From contig NZ_CP014301.1 of assembly GCF_001562255.1 (NCBI RefSeq), positions 4,123,501 to 4,187,500 of the forward strand: DNA of 64,000 nucleotides, read 5' to 3'. Origin of the DNA: Bosea sp. PAMC 26642 (GTDB lineage Bacteria > Pseudomonadota > Alphaproteobacteria > Rhizobiales > Beijerinckiaceae). The translations under genes were made by a program, and so were the position numbers. A model generated the notes under the pieces. It was not told the origin of the DNA, did no database searches, and saw only the letters and a list, made by a program, of their open reading frames with translations. Within the stretch, counting starts at the first letter, position 1; every line of letters begins with the position of its first letter. Positions 22,411 through 30,330 of the stretch are shown here, piece after piece.

Positions 22411-23295
22411 ATGTCTACCGCACCGCTCGCTGCTGACGGCATCGTGCCGTTCCCCTCGGATTTCCGCCTTCAGGAGATCGAGACCAACGGCACGACGATC
22501 CATGTCCGCGTCGGCGGCAAGGGGCCGGCCGTGGTCTTGCTGCACGGCTATGGCGAGACCGGCGACATGTGGGGGCCGCTCGCGACCGAGCTCGTCCGCG
22601 ACCATACCGTCATCGTTCCCGATCTGCGCGGCATGGGCCTCTCCACCAAGCCCGAGGGGGGTTTCGACAAGAAAACCCAGGCCGGAGATGTCGCCGGCGT
22701 GCTCGACGCCCTGAAGGTCGGCAAGGCCGATCTGGTCACCCACGACATCGGCAACATGGTCGGCTACGCCTTTGCCGCCGCCTATCGCGACCGGGTGACG
22801 AAATTCGTCCTGATCGATGCGCCGCTGCCGGGCGTCGGCCCATGGGAGGAGATCCTCAAGAACCCGCTGCTTTGGCATTTCCGCTTCGGCGGGCCCGATA
22901 TGGAGCGCCTCGTCGCCGGACGCGAGCGGATCTATCTGGACCGCTTCTGGAACGAGTTCTCGGCCACGCCGAGCCGCTTCAGCGAGGCTTCACGCAGGCA
23001 TTATGCCGCGCTCTACGCCCGGCCGGGCGCGATGCACGCGGGCTTTGCCCAGTTCGCCGCCTTCGACCAGGACGCGATCGACAACAAGGCGTTCCTGGCG
23101 GAGGGCAAGCTCACCATGCCCGTACTGGCGCTCGGCGGGGAGAAGTCCTTCGGGTTGACCATGGCCGAGGTGATGAAGTTCGCAGCCACCAATGTGCAGG
23201 GCGCGGTCGTGCCCGACTCGGGTCACTGGATCATGGAGGAGAACCCGACCGCGACGGTGAAGCTCGTCCGGACCTTTCTGGACGCCAGACCCTGA
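22411..23295 (+). CDS. Alpha/beta hydrolase, epoxide hydrolase-like
   Basis: The 294-residue protein has the oxyanion loop LLHGYGETGDMW, PDLRGMGLS and the nucleophile elbow VTHDIGNMVG, in which Asp replaces the usual Ser. A catalytic His lies in DSGHWIMEE near residue 270. An Asp nucleophile marks epoxide hydrolases, haloalkane or haloacetate dehalogenases. The ATG at 22411 follows AGGGGA at good spacing; the much longer open frame upstream is antisense to the ada-like gene. The native substrate is unknown. Confidence 0.87.
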   Translation: MSTAPLAADGIVPFPSDFRLQEIETNGTTIHVRVGGKGPAVVLLHGYGETGDMWGPLATELVRDHTVIVPDLRGMGLSTKPEGGFDKKTQAGDVAGVLDALKVGKADLVTHDIGNMVGYAFAAAYRDRVTKFVLIDAPLPGVGPWEEILKNPLLWHFRFGGPDMERLVAGRERIYLDRFWNEFSATPSRFSEASRRHYAALYARPGAMHAGFAQFAAFDQDAIDNKAFLAEGKLTMPVLALGGEKSFGLTMAEVMKFAATNVQGAVVPDSGHWIMEENPTATVKLVRTFLDARP

Positions 23296-23302
23296 GGGAG
23301 GC

Positions 23303-23842
23303 TTACGCCGGGCCGAAATCGGCGCCGCGCCGCGCGCTGGCCAGCGCAGTGCCCAGCGCTTCGGCGAAGCCCTCGCGCTCGCCCGGCGACAATGCGGCGG
23401 CGACCGCGACGCTCTGCCCGCGCGAGACGAGGCTGAGCCGCAGCAGTCCGTAATCCTCGTCGTCCTGGCGCTCCAGCTTGGTCCACGCCGGGTTGAAGCG
23501 CCAGACCGCCTCGCGGCCATGATGCGAGACTTTTCGCAGCAGCACTTCGAGCGGCGTCACGATCACGCGCTCGAAGGCGCGGGCGTGGCGGAAATTGACG
23601 TGGAAGGCGATGAACAGCGCCAGCACGTCGATGCCGAAGAAGCCTGCCACCGGCCAGGCGCCGAGCACGATGAAGGGGATCGACGAGACGACGCTGCACA
23701 GGCAGACCAGCGTCATTACGATGCGAATGCCGTTCTGGCCGAGCGAGCGATGCGGCGTGATCGTCGCGTCGAAGACAGGGCGCTCGGCCGCCATATCAGG
23801 GCCTGCACCGCTCTCGCCTGAATCGGGCTTGCCGGGGATCAT
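23303..23842 (-). CDS. DUF2244 integral membrane protein
   Basis: This 179-residue protein has two adjacent hydrophobic segments (TLVCLCSVVSSIPFIVLGAW and FFGIDVLALFIAF) and the HVNFRHARAFERVIVT segment typical of DUF2244. Its function is unknown; in many alphaproteobacteria it neighbours nth, as here, with 20 bases between the two divergent start codons. The shared promoter region must therefore overlap both ribosome sites, which suggests leaderless or very short leaders. Its 3' end is close to the converging hydrolase gene. Confidence 0.82.
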   Translation of the reverse strand: MIPGKPDSGESGAGPDMAAERPVFDATITPHRSLGQNGIRIVMTLVCLCSVVSSIPFIVLGAWPVAGFFGIDVLALFIAFHVNFRHARAFERVIVTPLEVLLRKVSHHGREAVWRFNPAWTKLERQDDEDYGLLRLSLVSRGQSVAVAAALSPGEREGFAEALGTALASARRGADFGPA

Positions 23843-23862
23843 GGCCTCACTATAACGCGCCG

Positions 23863-24564
23863 ATGACGCCAGAGAACAGGCCCAAACGCCGCGCCCCGGG
23901 CCCGGCCGGGATCACGAACGCGCGCGCCCGCGACGCGGCCGGAATCCGCGAGATCTTCGAGCGCTTCCGGTCCGCAGAACCCGAGCCGAAGGGCGAACTC
24001 GAACACGTCAATCCCTTCACCCTGCTGGTTGCGGTCGTGCTCTCGGCGCAGGCGACGGATGCGGGCGTCAACAAGGCGACGCGAAAGCTGTTCGAACTCG
24101 CCGATACCCCCCAAAAGATGCTGGGTCTCGGCGAGGATCGGGTGCGCGAACTGGTCAGGACGATCGGCCTGTTCCGGACCAAGGCGAAGAACGTGATCGC
24201 ACTGAGCGAGAAACTGATCGCGCAGTTCGGCGGTGTGGTTCCGGGCAATCGCGAGGCGCTCGAAACCTTGCCCGGCGTCGGCCGCAAGACCGCCAATGTC
24301 GTGCTCAACATCGCCTTCGACGAAATCACTCACGCAGTCGATACCCATGTCTTCCGCGTTTCCAACCGGCTGCGCATCGCGCCGGGCTGGAACGTGCTTC
24401 AGGTCGAACTCGGCCTTGAGAAGGCCGTGCCGCGCGAATTCGGCAGGCACGCGCATCACTGGCTGATCCTGCATGGGCGCTACACCTGCAAGGCGCTGCG
24501 GCCCGAATGCGGCCACTGCCTGCTGAACGACCTGTGCGATTCTCCCGACAAACGGGTGGCGTGA
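23863..24564 (+). CDS. nth: Endonuclease III (DNA glycosylase/AP lyase)
   Basis: The 233-residue enzyme removes oxidised pyrimidines and cuts at abasic sites. It has the helix-hairpin-helix LPGVGRKTANVVLN with the catalytic lysine, the aspartate in VDTHVFRVSNRL, and at the C-terminus the iron-sulfur ligands C-x6-C-x2-C-x5-C (from CKALRPEC to NDLC). A proline- and arginine-rich N-terminal tail of about 20 residues precedes the domain. It is divergent from DUF2244 with hardly any gap. Confidence 0.95.
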   Translation: MTPENRPKRRAPGPAGITNARARDAAGIREIFERFRSAEPEPKGELEHVNPFTLLVAVVLSAQATDAGVNKATRKLFELADTPQKMLGLGEDRVRELVRTIGLFRTKAKNVIALSEKLIAQFGGVVPGNREALETLPGVGRKTANVVLNIAFDEITHAVDTHVFRVSNRLRIAPGWNVLQVELGLEKAVPREFGRHAHHWLILHGRYTCKALRPECGHCLLNDLCDSPDKRVA

Positions 24565-24707
24565 GGCGGAACACGGTAGGATGGCTTCCGGCCACACCTC
24601 AGCATGACCTTGCGGCATCTCGCAAAATCGGCAACCATGGGTTGTCGTAACGCTCCGCTAACCATGTGGAGCACTGATTTGTAGCGTTGTGTAAAGGGGG
24701 GCGGCTG

Positions 24708-25494
24708 GTGCTGGATGCGGCGTCTTCGGTTCCGCGCGAGATCGCCTTTCTGACCCGGCATGGCGTTCCCGTCGAGGCGCTGGCGGCGGCGACGCGACAG
24801 GCGGAACGGTTGGGCGTCGAGCCGGCGCAGCAGCTCATCGCCTCGGGGCTGATCACCGAGGTCCGCTTCTATCGGGCGCTGGCCGCCGAACTGCGGCTGC
24901 CTTTCCACGACGGCCAGCTGAAGCTGCGGCCGGGCGGCAGCTATGGCGCGCTCCTGCGCGAAGGCGTCGCCGCGGTCGCTTCCGACACCATGGGCAGCCT
25001 GCGCTTCGTCATCGCGCCGACCGGCAAAGCGCTACGTGGTATGCTCGTCGCAGGGCTGGAGGGCCGCACGGATGTCGCGGTGACGACGCCTGAAGCCTTC
25101 GCGAACAGCCTGCGCGAGACCAATGGAGCCGCGCTCGCCTGCCATATCGCAGGGCTCGATGGAGCCGGAAAGGCTCGGCAAAGCGCACGCACGGGTTCCA
25201 GCCGCGGCCAGCGTATCGCGGCTGCCCTTTGCATCGGATTCGCCGCGTATTTCGGCGCCCGAGCCCCGCTGCAGACCTTTGCCGTTCTGGCGCTGCTGGT
25301 CGGGCCGGTCTTTCTGGGCATGATCGTGCTGCGGCTCGCAGCCGTGTTCGAGCCCGCAACGGCCGATCTCTGGCGGACGCATCGCTGGCGCGTCGATGAC
25401 AGTCGCCTTCCGGTCTACACGGTCGCAGTCCCGCTGCGTCGCGAAGAGGCGGTTCTGACGCAGCTGATCGCGGCTCTGTGCGCCCTGGATTATC
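24708..25494 (+). pseudogene. Membrane glycosyltransferase, 5' part (split by transposon)
   Basis: This is the first 262 codons of a family 2 glycosyltransferase. It has an N-terminal alpha-helical domain like the T2SS-E/GspE N-domain, two membrane helices (AAALCIGFAAYFGARAPLQTF and following) and the start of the catalytic domain (PVYTVAVPLRREEAVL). GTG at 24708 with AAGGGGGG upstream is the probable start; the frame opens at 24687. A transposon inserts after ...CALDY, and the frame runs 32 bases into the element before a stop. Joining it to 29,226 restores 'ALDYPPAKLDIR' in frame, giving about 627 residues. The interrupted gene is probably inactive. Confidence 0.9.
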
Positions 25495-25517
25495 CGGCAT
25501 TAGGTAGCAAGCTCACC
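25487..25517 (+). repeat. Left target duplication and terminal inverted repeat
   Basis: Target duplication GGATTATC at 25,487-25,494, followed by the left inverted repeat at 25,495-25,517. Confidence 0.95.
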
Positions 25518-25639
25518 AACTGCTGAGTCCGTTAACCATAGAGTGCCTGTGGATAACTTTCTGAGACTTCCCAATCTTGGCTTGGGCGCTTGCCTTGGCT
25601 GCCGACTCGACGTATGGGTTGACTCAAGGAGAGGCAGCC

Positions 25640-26242
25640 ATGACTACGCTCCAAGAATTCTTACACGGCCGGATGAACGAGCTTGCAACCGACGATGCTA
25701 GCTTAAGGCGCAAGCTTGCGCTCAATGAACAAGAGCGAGAGCAGCTTCAAAAGGCTGCAAAAGCGGCAGGGCTGCACCTTAAGCCCATTACCGAAGCGCC
25801 GCCACCGCCGCCGGCTACTTATGTCTTGTCGGTCGGAACCTCCCAAGGGCGCGCGACTACCCAAGGGGTAGGCATGACAGTCTCGCGGCGGCCAATCCCC
25901 GAGAAGACGATTAAGGAAGCTGTGTTGGAAGTCCTTGGGGTTCTAGGCACAGGCCTTACAGCGTTGGATCTGTTGTCGGCCATCAACGCCAAATTCGATA
26001 CTGACTACCCTAGGACTTCGCTGAGCCCGCAGTTGTCGCGGCTGAAGGCAGAGGGGAAAATTACCCGCTTGGGTAACTTGTGGAGTTTGGCGCCCGATGC
26101 GCCAGAAACGAATGAGCCCGCTCATCCAACGTCCGAGGGGACGAATGAGCGGGCTCAGGTTCCTGAAACCAACAGCACGACCGTGGAGCCGGTCGGGGAG
26201 GTGGCACATGAGAAGACGTTGACCGTCGACCCACTTGAATAA
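25640..26242 (+). CDS. Transposon cargo: winged-helix-like protein of unknown role
   Basis: The 200-residue product starts with a charged helical segment (residues 1-60, rich in Glu/Lys/Leu), then a proline run (EAPPPPPAT). A likely winged-helix domain follows near residues 95-150 (TIKEAVLEVLGVLGTGLTALDLL, then YPRTSLSPQLSRLKAEGKI), and the tail is acidic and disordered. The ATG at 25640 has AAGGAGAGG upstream. The domain resembles helix-turn-helix parts of DNA-binding accessory proteins, but I do not recognise the family. It lies directly upstream of the tRNA-like element and its terminator, so the same transcript may contain both. Confidence 0.75.
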   Translation: MTTLQEFLHGRMNELATDDASLRRKLALNEQEREQLQKAAKAAGLHLKPITEAPPPPPATYVLSVGTSQGRATTQGVGMTVSRRPIPEKTIKEAVLEVLGVLGTGLTALDLLSAINAKFDTDYPRTSLSPQLSRLKAEGKITRLGNLWSLAPDAPETNEPAHPTSEGTNERAQVPETNSTTVEPVGEVAHEKTLTVDPLE

Positions 26243-26284
26243 CCACGCGGCGGCTCGGGTGTTCGCGCATCCGGGTCGCTCTGC

Positions 26285-26354
26285 GGGGGTAGATGGTCGG
26301 GCTAACGGTCTCCCACCAGCGAGCCCAGGGGTTCGTGTCCCCTTACCTCCACCA
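26285..26354 (+). ncRNA. CCA-ended tRNA-like element with a G3:U70 pair, no D-arm
   Basis: Bases 26,285-26,291 (GGGGGTA) pair with 26,344-26,350 (TACCTCC) as a 7-bp acceptor stem, followed by ACCA. Position 3 pairs with position 70 as G:U, the main alanine identity signal of tRNA-Ala and tmRNA. A perfect 5-bp T-stem (AGGGG/CCCCT) with the 7-base loop TTCGTGT joins it without a gap. A 5-bp stem GGGCT/AGCCC with an 18-base loop takes the place of the anticodon arm. Only seven bases (GATGGTC) stand where a D-arm would be. It may be a minimal alanine-accepting RNA or the relic of a tmRNA or tRNA. A strong terminator follows three bases later. Confidence 0.6.
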
Positions 26355-26356
26355 CA

Positions 26357-26390
26357 GCGCCCGCTTTGCAGGTAACTGCAAAGTGGGCGC
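26357..26390 (+). terminator. Rho-independent terminator after the tRNA-like element
   Basis: A 15-bp stem (GCGCCCGCTTTGCAG with CTGCAAAGTGGGCGC, one G:U pair) closes a GTAA tetraloop and is followed by CCTTTATATA. It would end transcription from the 25,640 gene and the tRNA-like element. Confidence 0.8.
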
Positions 26391-26406
26391 CCTTTATATA
26401 GCGAAC

Positions 26407-26652
26407 CTAGGCAGGGGCGTCTAGCGCCTCAACGCTTTTCGTTGGCGGGGCGTAAGTGATTCCACTCGCTGTGAAATTGATCCCGCCGCCTTCGAGGGCG
26501 CGCCTCATCGCGTTTAAATTATTGGCGATTGGGACGCGACGCGCCTTCTCATAATCCCGCACGGTCGAAAGCGATACGCTTGCAGCGCTCGCTAGCTGAT
26601 CTTGCGTCCAATCCAACCACCCGCGCGCGGCGCGGCTCTGTTCTGGCGACAT
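26407..26652 (-). CDS. XRE-family repressor of the transposon
   Basis: The 81-residue protein is a single Cro/C1-type helix-turn-helix: ARGWLDWTQDQLASAASVSLSTVRDYEKARR, followed by a short tail (ALEGGGINFTASGI) seen in many small XRE regulators. It is divergent from the transposase with two CAACG-N5-(C/T)GTTG palindromes between them. A third lies within the end of its own gene at 26,430 and a fourth before the gene at 29,157. It is the obvious candidate to bind these and keep transposition and cargo under control. Confidence 0.85.
   Translation of the reverse strand: MSPEQSRAARGWLDWTQDQLASAASVSLSTVRDYEKARRVPIANNLNAMRRALEGGGINFTASGITYAPPTKSVEALDAPA
26430..26444. promoter_or_regulatory. Operator-like palindrome CAACG-N5-CGTTG (copy 1)
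   Basis: CAACG CTTTT CGTTG, a perfect 5+5 palindrome inside the 3' end of the XRE gene. Confidence 0.5.
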
Positions 26653-26690
26653 ACACGATGACTAGTGACAAAAAGTTTTTCAGTCAACCC

Positions 26691-26752
26691 CAACGAAAAG
26701 TGTTGACGTCGCTGATTTCCATGGATATCACTGATGTCAACGATATTCGTTG
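26691..26752. promoter_or_regulatory. Two operator-like palindromes in the xre/transposase promoter region
   Basis: CAACG AAAAG TGTTG (26,691-26,705) and CAACG ATATT CGTTG (26,738-26,752) lie between the XRE start (26,652) and the transposase start (26,761). The second covers the probable transposase ribosome site, where a bound repressor would block expression. Confidence 0.6.
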
Positions 26753-26760
26753 GCGTGGGC

Positions 26761-27723
26761 ATGGCACAGCATTTCCTCCTTTCCGCAGCGGCCCGCACCC
26801 TCTCTTTGGTGACGGTCGCCCGCATGTCGGACGACGAAGCGCATAGCGCCTTTCGCCAGATCCGTTGGTGCGACACTGGCGGCGAGCCGGTTTGCCCGCG
26901 TTGCAACTGCGGTGCGGTCTACACGTTCAAGACCCGCAAGCTCTACAAGTGCAAAGCCTGCACGCACCAGTTCTCGGTCACGTCTGGTACGATCTTCGCC
27001 AGCCGCAAACTGGCTATCCGCGACTACCTCCTGGCCATCGCGATCTTCGTCAACGGCGCCAAGGGCCATTCGGCCTTGCAGCTCTCCCGCGACATCAACG
27101 TCCAGTACAAGACGGCCTTCGTCTTGACGCACAAGCTGCGCGAGGCGATGTCCGCCGAAATGGCCGACATGACTGTCTCGGGTGAGGTCGAGATCGACGG
27201 CGCCTATTTCGGTGGTCACGTTCGCCCGGCCAACTTCAAAGAGAACCGCGTCGATCGCCGTCTCGCCAAGAACCAGAACGGCAAGCGCCGCGTCGTGGTC
27301 ATCATGCGCGAGCGCGCCGGTCGCACGTTGCCATTCGTATTTAAGTCTGAGGGCGCCTCGCTGGCGACCATCGGCCGACGCGTGCACCCCTCGGCTACGG
27401 TTCACGCTGACGAGGCGTTGCATTGGGATGAGCTTCACACGTTCTATCTGACGAAGCGCATCAACCACAGCGAGGCCTATTCGGACGGCCAATCCTGCAC
27501 CAACATGGCGGAAAGCTTTTTCTCCCGCCTGCGTCGCGCCGAGATCGGCACGCATCACCACATCGCCGGCCCGTACCTCAACGCCTACTCGTCAGAAATG
27601 GCGTGGCGCGAAGATCACCGTCGTGTCAGCAATGGCGAACAGTACCTGATGATCGCGAGCGCGGCGCTCGCGCACCCCGTCAGCCGGCTGTGGAAAGGCT
27701 ATTGGCAGCGCCGCACGGGTTGA
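26761..27723 (+). CDS. IS1595-family DDE transposase
   Basis: The 320-residue transposase carries an N-terminal zinc ribbon (EPVCPRCNCGAVYTF ... YKCKACTHQFSVTSGTIF). It is followed by a helix-turn-helix (SALQLSRDINVQYKTAFVL) and an ISXO2-like DDE core: VEIDGAYFGGH for the first Asp, VHADEALHW for the second, and TNMAESFFSRLRRAEIG for the last acidic region. The frame opens at 26734, but ATG at 26761 (MAQHFLLSAAART) lies outside the operator palindrome and I prefer it. The gene is intact, so the element may still move. Confidence 0.93.
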   Translation: MAQHFLLSAAARTLSLVTVARMSDDEAHSAFRQIRWCDTGGEPVCPRCNCGAVYTFKTRKLYKCKACTHQFSVTSGTIFASRKLAIRDYLLAIAIFVNGAKGHSALQLSRDINVQYKTAFVLTHKLREAMSAEMADMTVSGEVEIDGAYFGGHVRPANFKENRVDRRLAKNQNGKRRVVVIMRERAGRTLPFVFKSEGASLATIGRRVHPSATVHADEALHWDELHTFYLTKRINHSEAYSDGQSCTNMAESFFSRLRRAEIGTHHHIAGPYLNAYSSEMAWREDHRRVSNGEQYLMIASAALAHPVSRLWKGYWQRRTG

Positions 27724-27775
27724 CATTTGCCCGGGGGGATTCCCAGGCGAATCACGCCGTGTTACCTTCAGCTAA

Positions 27776-28348
27776 ATGAAGCGATTTGTACCCAATATTC
27801 CGGAATGGTTTGAACCGCGCCGAGCGGCGCAGGTGACGGCGTTTTTTGCGCTTAAATCCGGTGGCAAAATCAACATTCTTAAGGCGACCAAGCTCGTCTA
27901 CCTGTCTGACCGGCTCAGTATGTCCCGACGCGATCACCCGATTACGGGGGACAATTTCGTTTCGATGCCGTTTGGACCCGTCAATACGTTTACTTACAGC
28001 TACATGGACGGGGCAGCTCACTCCGACGCTTGGACGGAATTCGTAGCGCCGCGAAACGGCAACGAGCTTGAGCTGACCAAGAGGATTGATATTGGCGATC
28101 TTGACGAGCTGAGCCGGTCAGACCTCAAAATTCTTGACGATACGTGGGAGGAATTCAAAGAGGTAGATCGCTTTGAATTAGCCGAGTGGACGCATAGATA
28201 TTGCCCTGAGTGGAGAGACCCTGGCGGCTCCTCTATACCAATCGATTTTTCGACGGTTTTCAAAAACTTGAGCAAAGAATCGCCTGCTGAACTGGCAGAT
28301 GACATCCAAGCCGAGAGAGAACTGTTTATTCATCTCGCCGGTAAGTGA
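27776..28348 (+). CDS. Panacea-domain antitoxin-like protein
   Basis: The 190-residue product matches the Panacea (SocA-like, DUF4065) domain: AAQVTAFFALKSGGKINILKATKLVYLSDRLSM near the N-terminus, then NFVSMPFGPVNTFTY and a helical tail with YCPEW. Panacea proteins act as neutralising partners for many unrelated toxins. Here the stop overlaps the start of a 133-residue gene (TGATG), the usual antitoxin-toxin layout. The pair is cargo of the IS1595 transposon and could stabilise it. Antitoxin function is inferred from the family and the gene order. Confidence 0.82.
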   Translation: MKRFVPNIPEWFEPRRAAQVTAFFALKSGGKINILKATKLVYLSDRLSMSRRDHPITGDNFVSMPFGPVNTFTYSYMDGAAHSDAWTEFVAPRNGNELELTKRIDIGDLDELSRSDLKILDDTWEEFKEVDRFELAEWTHRYCPEWRDPGGSSIPIDFSTVFKNLSKESPAELADDIQAERELFIHLAGK

Positions 28349-28749
28349 TGTCATATAAGCCGTATCAAGGCGCAACGCTGCTGATACCTTATAACAACGT
28401 CCCTCATCTATTTTTCGTTCTCAACGAGCCATGCAAGGATGGCTTCTGCCTCCTAGTAATGGTGACATCAATAAATCCTAAGAAGTTACACGACGGCGCA
28501 TGCGTTTTGCAGGCTGGTGATCACCCATTTGTCGTTCATCCAAGCTACTTGCTGTATCGTCTTGCGACTCAATCGCCGGCGCATCACATTCAGAAGATGG
28601 TCGATAAGAAGTATTATGTTCCTAAAGAAGACTTGAGCAAAGCTGTCCTTGAGAGGGTCATTAATGGACTATGGTCTTCCGATGATACAAGGCCTTCGAT
28701 GCTTAGGTATGCAAAGGGCATTGGCCTAGAGCTTGATCCCAGTCCATAA
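28348..28749 (+). CDS. Putative toxin partner of the Panacea protein
   Basis: The 133-residue protein overlaps the Panacea gene by one base; a GTG one codon earlier is also possible. It begins YKPYQGATLLIPYNNVPHLFFVLNEP and has CVLQAGDHPFVVHPSYLLYRLA. The first part recalls the small SH3-like barrel of MazF/PemK-type proteins, but I do not see their catalytic residues clearly. Panacea partners are very diverse, so the mode of action is unknown. Its 3' end overlaps the 143-aa gene on the other strand by 24 bases. Confidence 0.65.
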   Translation: MSYKPYQGATLLIPYNNVPHLFFVLNEPCKDGFCLLVMVTSINPKKLHDGACVLQAGDHPFVVHPSYLLYRLATQSPAHHIQKMVDKKYYVPKEDLSKAVLERVINGLWSSDDTRPSMLRYAKGIGLELDPSP

Positions 28750-29157
28750 CCGTACGCCATCGCGCTTACCCTCTGAGACGATCAGCCCGCGCTTAAGCCG
28801 CATGCTCAACGTCTGCACGACGCGATGCGCGACGGTACTGCGAAGCACCTTGTCGCTTTCGTCCATGCCCTTCGCGCGCATCACTCGCAGCGCCAACTCG
28901 CGCGTGTCCAGAGGCGATTCGATCGCCAGCGCCTCATGGCAGAGCTTCCCGATCTCGCGGGGCCTGAACAGCCTTCCTATGTCCATGTAGACCGGGAATT
29001 GAAGCGGCTCGTCTCCCACCTCGAATAGCCGGATCGTCGCGGCGATATGGGCCAGGTCGCGGCGTGCTGTCTCTAGCTTGTCCTCATACGCCTTGATCGC
29101 GTCGTTGATGGCGTCGCGGCGGCGGCGAAGGGTGAGGAGAACGTTGGGGTCCGACAT
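28726..29157 (-). CDS. Transposon cargo: 143-aa protein of unknown function
   Basis: The N-terminal 45 residues are a likely coiled coil (RRRRDAINDAIKAYEDKLETARRDLAHIAATIRLFE). The C-terminal half resembles a winged helix (RELALRVMRAKG ... VVQTLSMRLKRGLIVSEGKRDGVRLW). It reads like a small DNA-binding protein, though the family is not one I can name. The start at 29157 is followed upstream by the fourth CAACG-N5-CGTTG palindrome, so it is probably controlled by the same repressor as the transposase. Confidence 0.72.
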   Translation of the reverse strand: MSDPNVLLTLRRRRDAINDAIKAYEDKLETARRDLAHIAATIRLFEVGDEPLQFPVYMDIGRLFRPREIGKLCHEALAIESPLDTRELALRVMRAKGMDESDKVLRSTVAHRVVQTLSMRLKRGLIVSEGKRDGVRLWTGIKL

Positions 29158-29171
29158 CAGAAAACACTAGA

Positions 29172-29188
29172 CCAACGGAAAACGTTGG
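29172..29188. promoter_or_regulatory. Operator-like palindrome CCAACG-N5-CGTTGG (copy 4)
   Basis: A perfect 6+6 palindrome (spacer GAAAA) 15 bases before the start of the 143-aa gene and just inside the right end of the transposon. Confidence 0.6.
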
Positions 29189-29202
29189 CATACGTTCTCT
29201 TA

Positions 29203-29233
29203 GGTGAGCTTGCTACCCAATGCCGGGATTATC
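29203..29233 (-). repeat. Right terminal inverted repeat and target duplication
   Basis: Right inverted repeat at 29,203-29,225, followed by the second copy of GGATTATC at 29,226-29,233. Confidence 0.95.
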
Positions 29234-30330
29234 CGCCGGCGAAGCTGGATATCCGCCTGCTTGTCGAGGAAGACGATGCCGGCCTGCGCGCGGCACTGCT
29301 ACGTTTTGGACTTCCCGCCCATGTCGCCACCGTCATCGTGCCTCCCGGCGCGCCGCGCACCAAACCGCGTGCGCTCAACCTGGCGCTGCTCGAGGCGCGC
29401 GGCACGCTGTTCACGATCTTCGACGCGGAAGACATCCCCGAGCCGCGGCAGCTGCGGCTGGCGGCGGCGCGCTTCCTGAACGCACCGTCTGAACTCGCCT
29501 GCCTGCAGGCCAGGCTCGTCATCGACAATCCGGGAGACGGTCCGCTCCCGGCGCTGTTTGCTCTCGAATATGCCGGGTTGTTCGAGGTGATCAATCCCGG
29601 CCTGCTGCGCTGCCAGCTTCCGATCATGCTGGGCGGCACCTCGAACCATTTCCGGACGGAGGCCGTGCGCGCGGTCGGCGGCTGGGATGCCTGGAACGTG
29701 ACGGAAGATGCCGATCTCGCCTTGCGGCTGGCGCGGGCAGGCTACCGCATGGACGACCTGCCGTCGCGAACCTGGGAAGAGGCGCCGATCACCCTGTCGG
29801 CCTGGTTCAGACAGCGCTCGCGCTGGATCAAGGGCTATATCCAGACGCTGGTCACGCATTTGCGCGACCCCGTGACGCTGCTGCGCGAGGCCGGCATCGT
29901 CCCGACGCTGACCTTCCTTGCCTTGGCGCTTGGCAGTGTCTTCACCGCCTTGGGCTACCCGGTCTTCGCCGCCGCACTGGTCGTGGCCTGGCATGACGGC
30001 TCCTTCCTGCGGCCGGATGGCCCGGTTGGCAGCCTGGCTTCGGCGCTGGCGCTGGTCGTCTCGGTGTCCGGCGTCTTCGCATTGTTTCTGCCGCCAGCCC
30101 TCGGCGCGCTGCGGCACGGGGCGCCGCGCCTGTTGCTATGGCTGCCGCTGCTGCCGCTCTACTATGGACTGGTCTCGATCGCGGCCTGGATCGCGCTTTA
30201 CGACTATGTCCGGCGCCCTCACGCCTGGAACAAGACCACGCACGGGCTGAAGCGGAGTTCGACCTATCGGCCGCTCACAGATGCCGCAGCCATTCCGCTG
30301 CCGCCTCGGCCGGCGGCCGCTCGATATTGA
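29234..30330 (+). pseudogene. Membrane glycosyltransferase, 3' part (split by transposon)
   Basis: This piece carries the rest of the family 2 catalytic domain: IFDAEDIPEPRQL (acidic metal site), GGTSNHFRTEAVRAVGGWDAWNVTEDADL and QRSRWIKGYIQ, the Q-x-x-R-W acceptor motif of cellulose-synthase-like enzymes. At least four membrane helices and a short tail follow. An open frame begins in the transposon at 29185 and could make a truncated protein without the front half. The 3' end overlaps the converging SCO gene by 56 bases. Before the insertion it was an inner-membrane polysaccharide synthase. Confidence 0.9.

Larger units (their letters stand above)
25495..29225. mobile_element. IS1595-family transposon (3,731 bp) with cargo genes
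   Basis: The element has 23-bp terminal inverted repeats (25,495-25,517 and 29,203-29,225) with one mismatch, beginning CGGCATT. They are flanked by the 8-bp direct repeat GGATTATC, the duplication length known for IS1595 elements. It contains a DDE transposase with a zinc ribbon plus five cargo genes, a tRNA-like element and four shared operator-like palindromes. Exact restoration of the split glycosyltransferase frame on removal shows the borders are right and the insertion is recent. Its GC content is lower than that of the surrounding DNA. Confidence 0.95.

Noticed and set aside
26285-26354. A normal tRNA-Gly(CCC) or a full tmRNA
   Set aside because: The loop contains CTCCCAC, which looks like a glycine anticodon, but no anticodon stem of five pairs can be made around it and no D-arm exists. 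A tmRNA tag-coding part is also absent, so only a tRNA-like element is claimed.
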